Source: an uncultured Eubacteriales bacterium (GTDB lineage: Bacteria > Bacillota > Clostridia > HGM11514). Taken from it: 6,451 bases of DNA. A program made the translations under genes and the position numbers. This document shows positions 5,581-6,451 of this stretch, one piece after another (the first letter of the stretch is position 1; the number at the start of each line of letters is the position of its first letter). The notes below the pieces were generated by a model. The model was not told where the DNA came from and made no database searches. It saw only the letters and a list, made by a program, of their open reading frames with translations. The stretch is taken from the NCBI GenBank assembly GCA_902492655.1, contig CABUMF010000068.1:1-6451 (forward strand). Reading direction: 5' to 3'.

Positions 5581-5735
5581 ACAGAATCGGTTTATATGCT
5601 TGTTGTGCGAGAACAGGCACTTATTGCCCAACTCTTTGATGTAGGCATCGCCGATAATAACGAAGATGCCGACGTCGCCTTTTTCAAGTGCGTTGTCTTT
5701 CACAACGAAGACGCGATTACCGCTGTGGAAGGTCC
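5549..5735 (-). pseudogene. Fragment of an S24 peptidase / LexA-CI type repressor, frameshifted
   Basis: The minus strand encodes NRVFVVKDNALEKGDVGIFV followed by IIGDAYIKELGNKCLFSHNK. This matches the C-terminal half of S24-family repressors, typically (I/V)-x-V-x-x-x-x-A-x-E-x-G-(D/E)-(I/V)-G-I-F-V-x-x-G-(D/E)-A-Y-I-K-x-L-G...L-x-S-x-N-K. The Lys of AYIKEL fits the catalytic Lys. Relatives continue with x-Y-K-P-I; here that motif is present only in the next frame (YKPI from 5596 down), so one base has been lost near 5596-5598. The shifted frame stops at 5549. The region that should hold the catalytic Ser and the N-terminal DNA-binding domain is absent. It is a dead remnant of a phage- or element-type repressor. 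Its right-hand boundary is approximate. Confidence 0.6.
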
Positions 5736-5763
5736 GCTCCGGGCTACTGCTTTTTTGAGCCTG

Positions 5764-5790
5764 AAAGTCATTAAAACGATGACTTTTTTT
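5764..5790 (+). terminator. Rho-independent terminator on the plus strand
   Basis: AAAGTCAT (5764-5771) pairs perfectly with ATGACTTT (5779-5786) around a 7-base loop, and seven T follow on from the stem (5784-5790). It would end any transcript from the promoter at 5443-5471 and insulates the downstream regulator gene. There is no intact plus-strand gene directly in front of it. Confidence 0.75.
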
Positions 5791-5832
5791 GTTTCACAAA
5801 AACTTTTTGGTTCGATTTCAAGCAAAAGCATC

Positions 5833-5868
5833 TTGTTTTTTGTCCAATAATATGATATGCTATTATTA
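5833..5868 (+). promoter_or_regulatory. Probable promoter and overlapping dyad of the Cro/C1-type regulator
   Basis: TTGTTT (5833-5838), 17 bases, TATGCT (5856-5861) is a moderate match. An inverted repeat AATAATA (5846-5852) / TATTATT (5861-5867) overlaps the -10 box, a place where an autoregulating Cro/C1-type protein would bind. Because the dyad is purely A/T its meaning is uncertain. Confidence 0.4.
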
Positions 5869-5890
5869 GTTCACATGACGAGGTGTAGTG

Positions 5891-6106
5891 ATGGGTGTTT
5901 GTTATAATAAACTCTGGAAGCTTTTGATTGACCGGAAAATGAAGAAAAAAGAATTATTGGAGCTGTCGGGGATCAGTAAAGCCGCGCTGTATAAGCTCAC
6001 AAAAGACGAAAATGTCAACACGGAAATTCTTGTAAAGATTTGCAACGCACTCGATGTGGATCTTTCGGATATTGTTGAACTGAAAAAAGAGGCGGAAACA
6101 AACTAA
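5891..6106 (+). CDS. Cro/C1-type (XRE) helix-turn-helix regulator
   Basis: This 71-residue protein is almost entirely one DNA-binding domain: LWKLLIDRKMKKKELLELSG (8-27), ISKAALYKLTKDENV (28-42) as the turn and recognition helix, then TEILVKICNALDVDLSDIVE (44-63). This is the YozG-like short XRE class common in Firmicutes. The ATG at 5891 is preferred over the GTG three bases earlier, because GAGG (5880-5883) is 7 bases from the ATG but only 4 from the GTG. It has its own upstream promoter and is followed after 140 bases by an ABC transporter ATPase gene on the same strand, so it may control that transporter (inference). No effector domain is present. Confidence 0.85.
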   Translation: MGVCYNKLWKLLIDRKMKKKELLELSGISKAALYKLTKDENVNTEILVKICNALDVDLSDIVELKKEAETN

Positions 6107-6132
6107 AATATGGGGAATCGGTGAACTGAAAA

Positions 6133-6150
6133 AATAGAGTTGACTCTATT
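6133..6150. repeat. Perfect palindrome AATAGAGT-TG-ACTCTATT
   Basis: Eight-base arms flank a 2-base centre between the XRE gene and the second ABC gene. The right part reads TTGACTCTA, a possible -35 box merged with a half-site. The same half-site ACTCTA occurs in the dyad at 1255-1272, there in the opposite order. It may be the operator of the downstream transporter. No -10 box at a usual distance follows. Confidence 0.4.
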
Positions 6151-6236
6151 CGGAACACGATCTGGACCGGAGATATTACAAGTTCGATCACTGTAACAGC
6201 GACGGTTCAATTCATGAATATTGCACGAACAAGTAA
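6144..6236 (+). other. Open 30-codon remnant without a start codon
   Basis: Bounded by TGA (6141-6143) and TAA (6234-6236), the frame reads LYSEHDLDRRYYKFDHCNSD and then GSIHEYCTNK. The composition (YYKFDHCNSDGSIHEYC) looks protein-like, with His and Cys residues, rather than random. There is no start codon, and the frame begins within the palindrome. I do not recognise the family. It could be the C-terminal end of a lost gene, with the AAGGAG of the next gene directly after its stop, or it could be chance. Confidence 0.25.
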
Positions 6237-6246
6237 GGAGATTAAT

Positions 6247-6451
6247 ATGGTACTTGAACTCAGAAACATTGACAAGTCTTTTGGCGAGAAGGAAGTGCTC
6301 AAGGGCGTTTCTTTCACGGCAGAGGGCGGAAAAGCGTTCGGGCTTCTGGGCAGAAACGGCGCGGGTAAAACGACGTCTATCCGTATTATTATGAACGTGT
6401 TTCCCGCAAACGGCGGAGAGGTGCTTCTGGACGGAAAGCCGATTGATTATA
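6247..6451 (+). CDS. ABC transporter ATP-binding protein, N-terminal part
   Basis: The first 68 codons of an ATPase that continues beyond the right edge. ATG at 6247 has AAGGAG (6235-6240) six bases upstream. The start MVLELRNIDKSFGEKEVLKG and Walker A GRNGAGKTT (residues 35-43) are typical of drug-type or Na+-type exporter ATPases, as is the segment GGEVLLDGKPI. The signature, Walker B and H-loop lie outside the window. It differs in sequence from the ATPase at 3085-3951 and is not a recent duplicate. Its position after a small XRE regulator suggests a regulator-exporter unit whose permease should follow downstream. Confidence 0.93.
   Translation, partial: MVLELRNIDKSFGEKEVLKGVSFTAEGGKAFGLLGRNGAGKTTSIRIIMNVFPANGGEVLLDGKPIDY

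Noticed and set aside
5569..5850. Plus-strand 93-residue frame
   Set aside because: It is antisense to the S24 fragment, crosses the plus-strand terminator at 5764-5790 and has no ribosome site.
1..6451. CRISPR array, tRNA, rRNA or insertion sequence
   Set aside because: No regularly spaced repeats, cloverleaf-like sequence or transposase frame was seen by reading both strands.

Overview
The window looks like Firmicutes DNA, most likely a gut-type Clostridia. The reasons are strong AAGGAGG ribosome sites, sigma-A promoters with TTGACA/TATAAT boxes, a Gram-positive style signal peptide and lipobox, and gene families common in that group. No ribosomal or other marker gene is present, so a finer placement is not supported. 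The left 2 kb (secreted protein and kinase) reads as richer in GC than the AT-rich stretch from about 2000 to 5100. This suggests different ancestries.

Layout. Positions 1-1221 (minus) hold the N-terminal 407 codons of a secreted protein that runs off the left edge; a short dyad lies just upstream of it. Positions 1400-1999 (minus) hold a cytidylate-kinase-like gene that keeps its whole catalytic body but lacks its first few codons and any start codon. From 4613 down to 2043 (minus) is a tightly overlapping three-gene operon: lipoprotein, BcrA-like ABC ATPase, and ABC-2 type permease. An 11-base direct repeat (TAGTGTTTAAT) flanks this operon at 2030-2040 and 4630-4640. Upstream of it, at about 4917-4721, is a compact leader: a strong promoter, a perfect 5' hairpin, an 11-residue leader ORF, and an intrinsic terminator whose 5' arm lies inside that ORF. 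This is the architecture of ribosome-mediated transcription attenuation.

Further right, 5310-5092 (minus) encodes a 72-residue helix-turn-helix protein under a perfect consensus promoter, divergent from a second promoter at 5443-5471 (plus). That plus promoter leads only into wreckage: a possible relic of a serine-recombinase start, and an antisense fragment of a LexA/CI-type S24 peptidase with a one-base frameshift, ending at a clear plus-strand terminator (5764-5790). Next come a 71-residue Cro/C1-type regulator (5891-6106), a perfect short palindrome, a small open remnant, and the first 68 codons of a second ABC transporter ATPase that runs off the right edge.

Interpretation (inference): this is an accessory or former mobile-element region. 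An ABC export cassette appears to have been placed between an attenuator-type leader and the 5' end of a kinase gene. Remnants of element control genes remain nearby, and a second regulator plus ABC transporter begins at the right. I see no CRISPR array, tRNA, rRNA or intact transposase or integrase.
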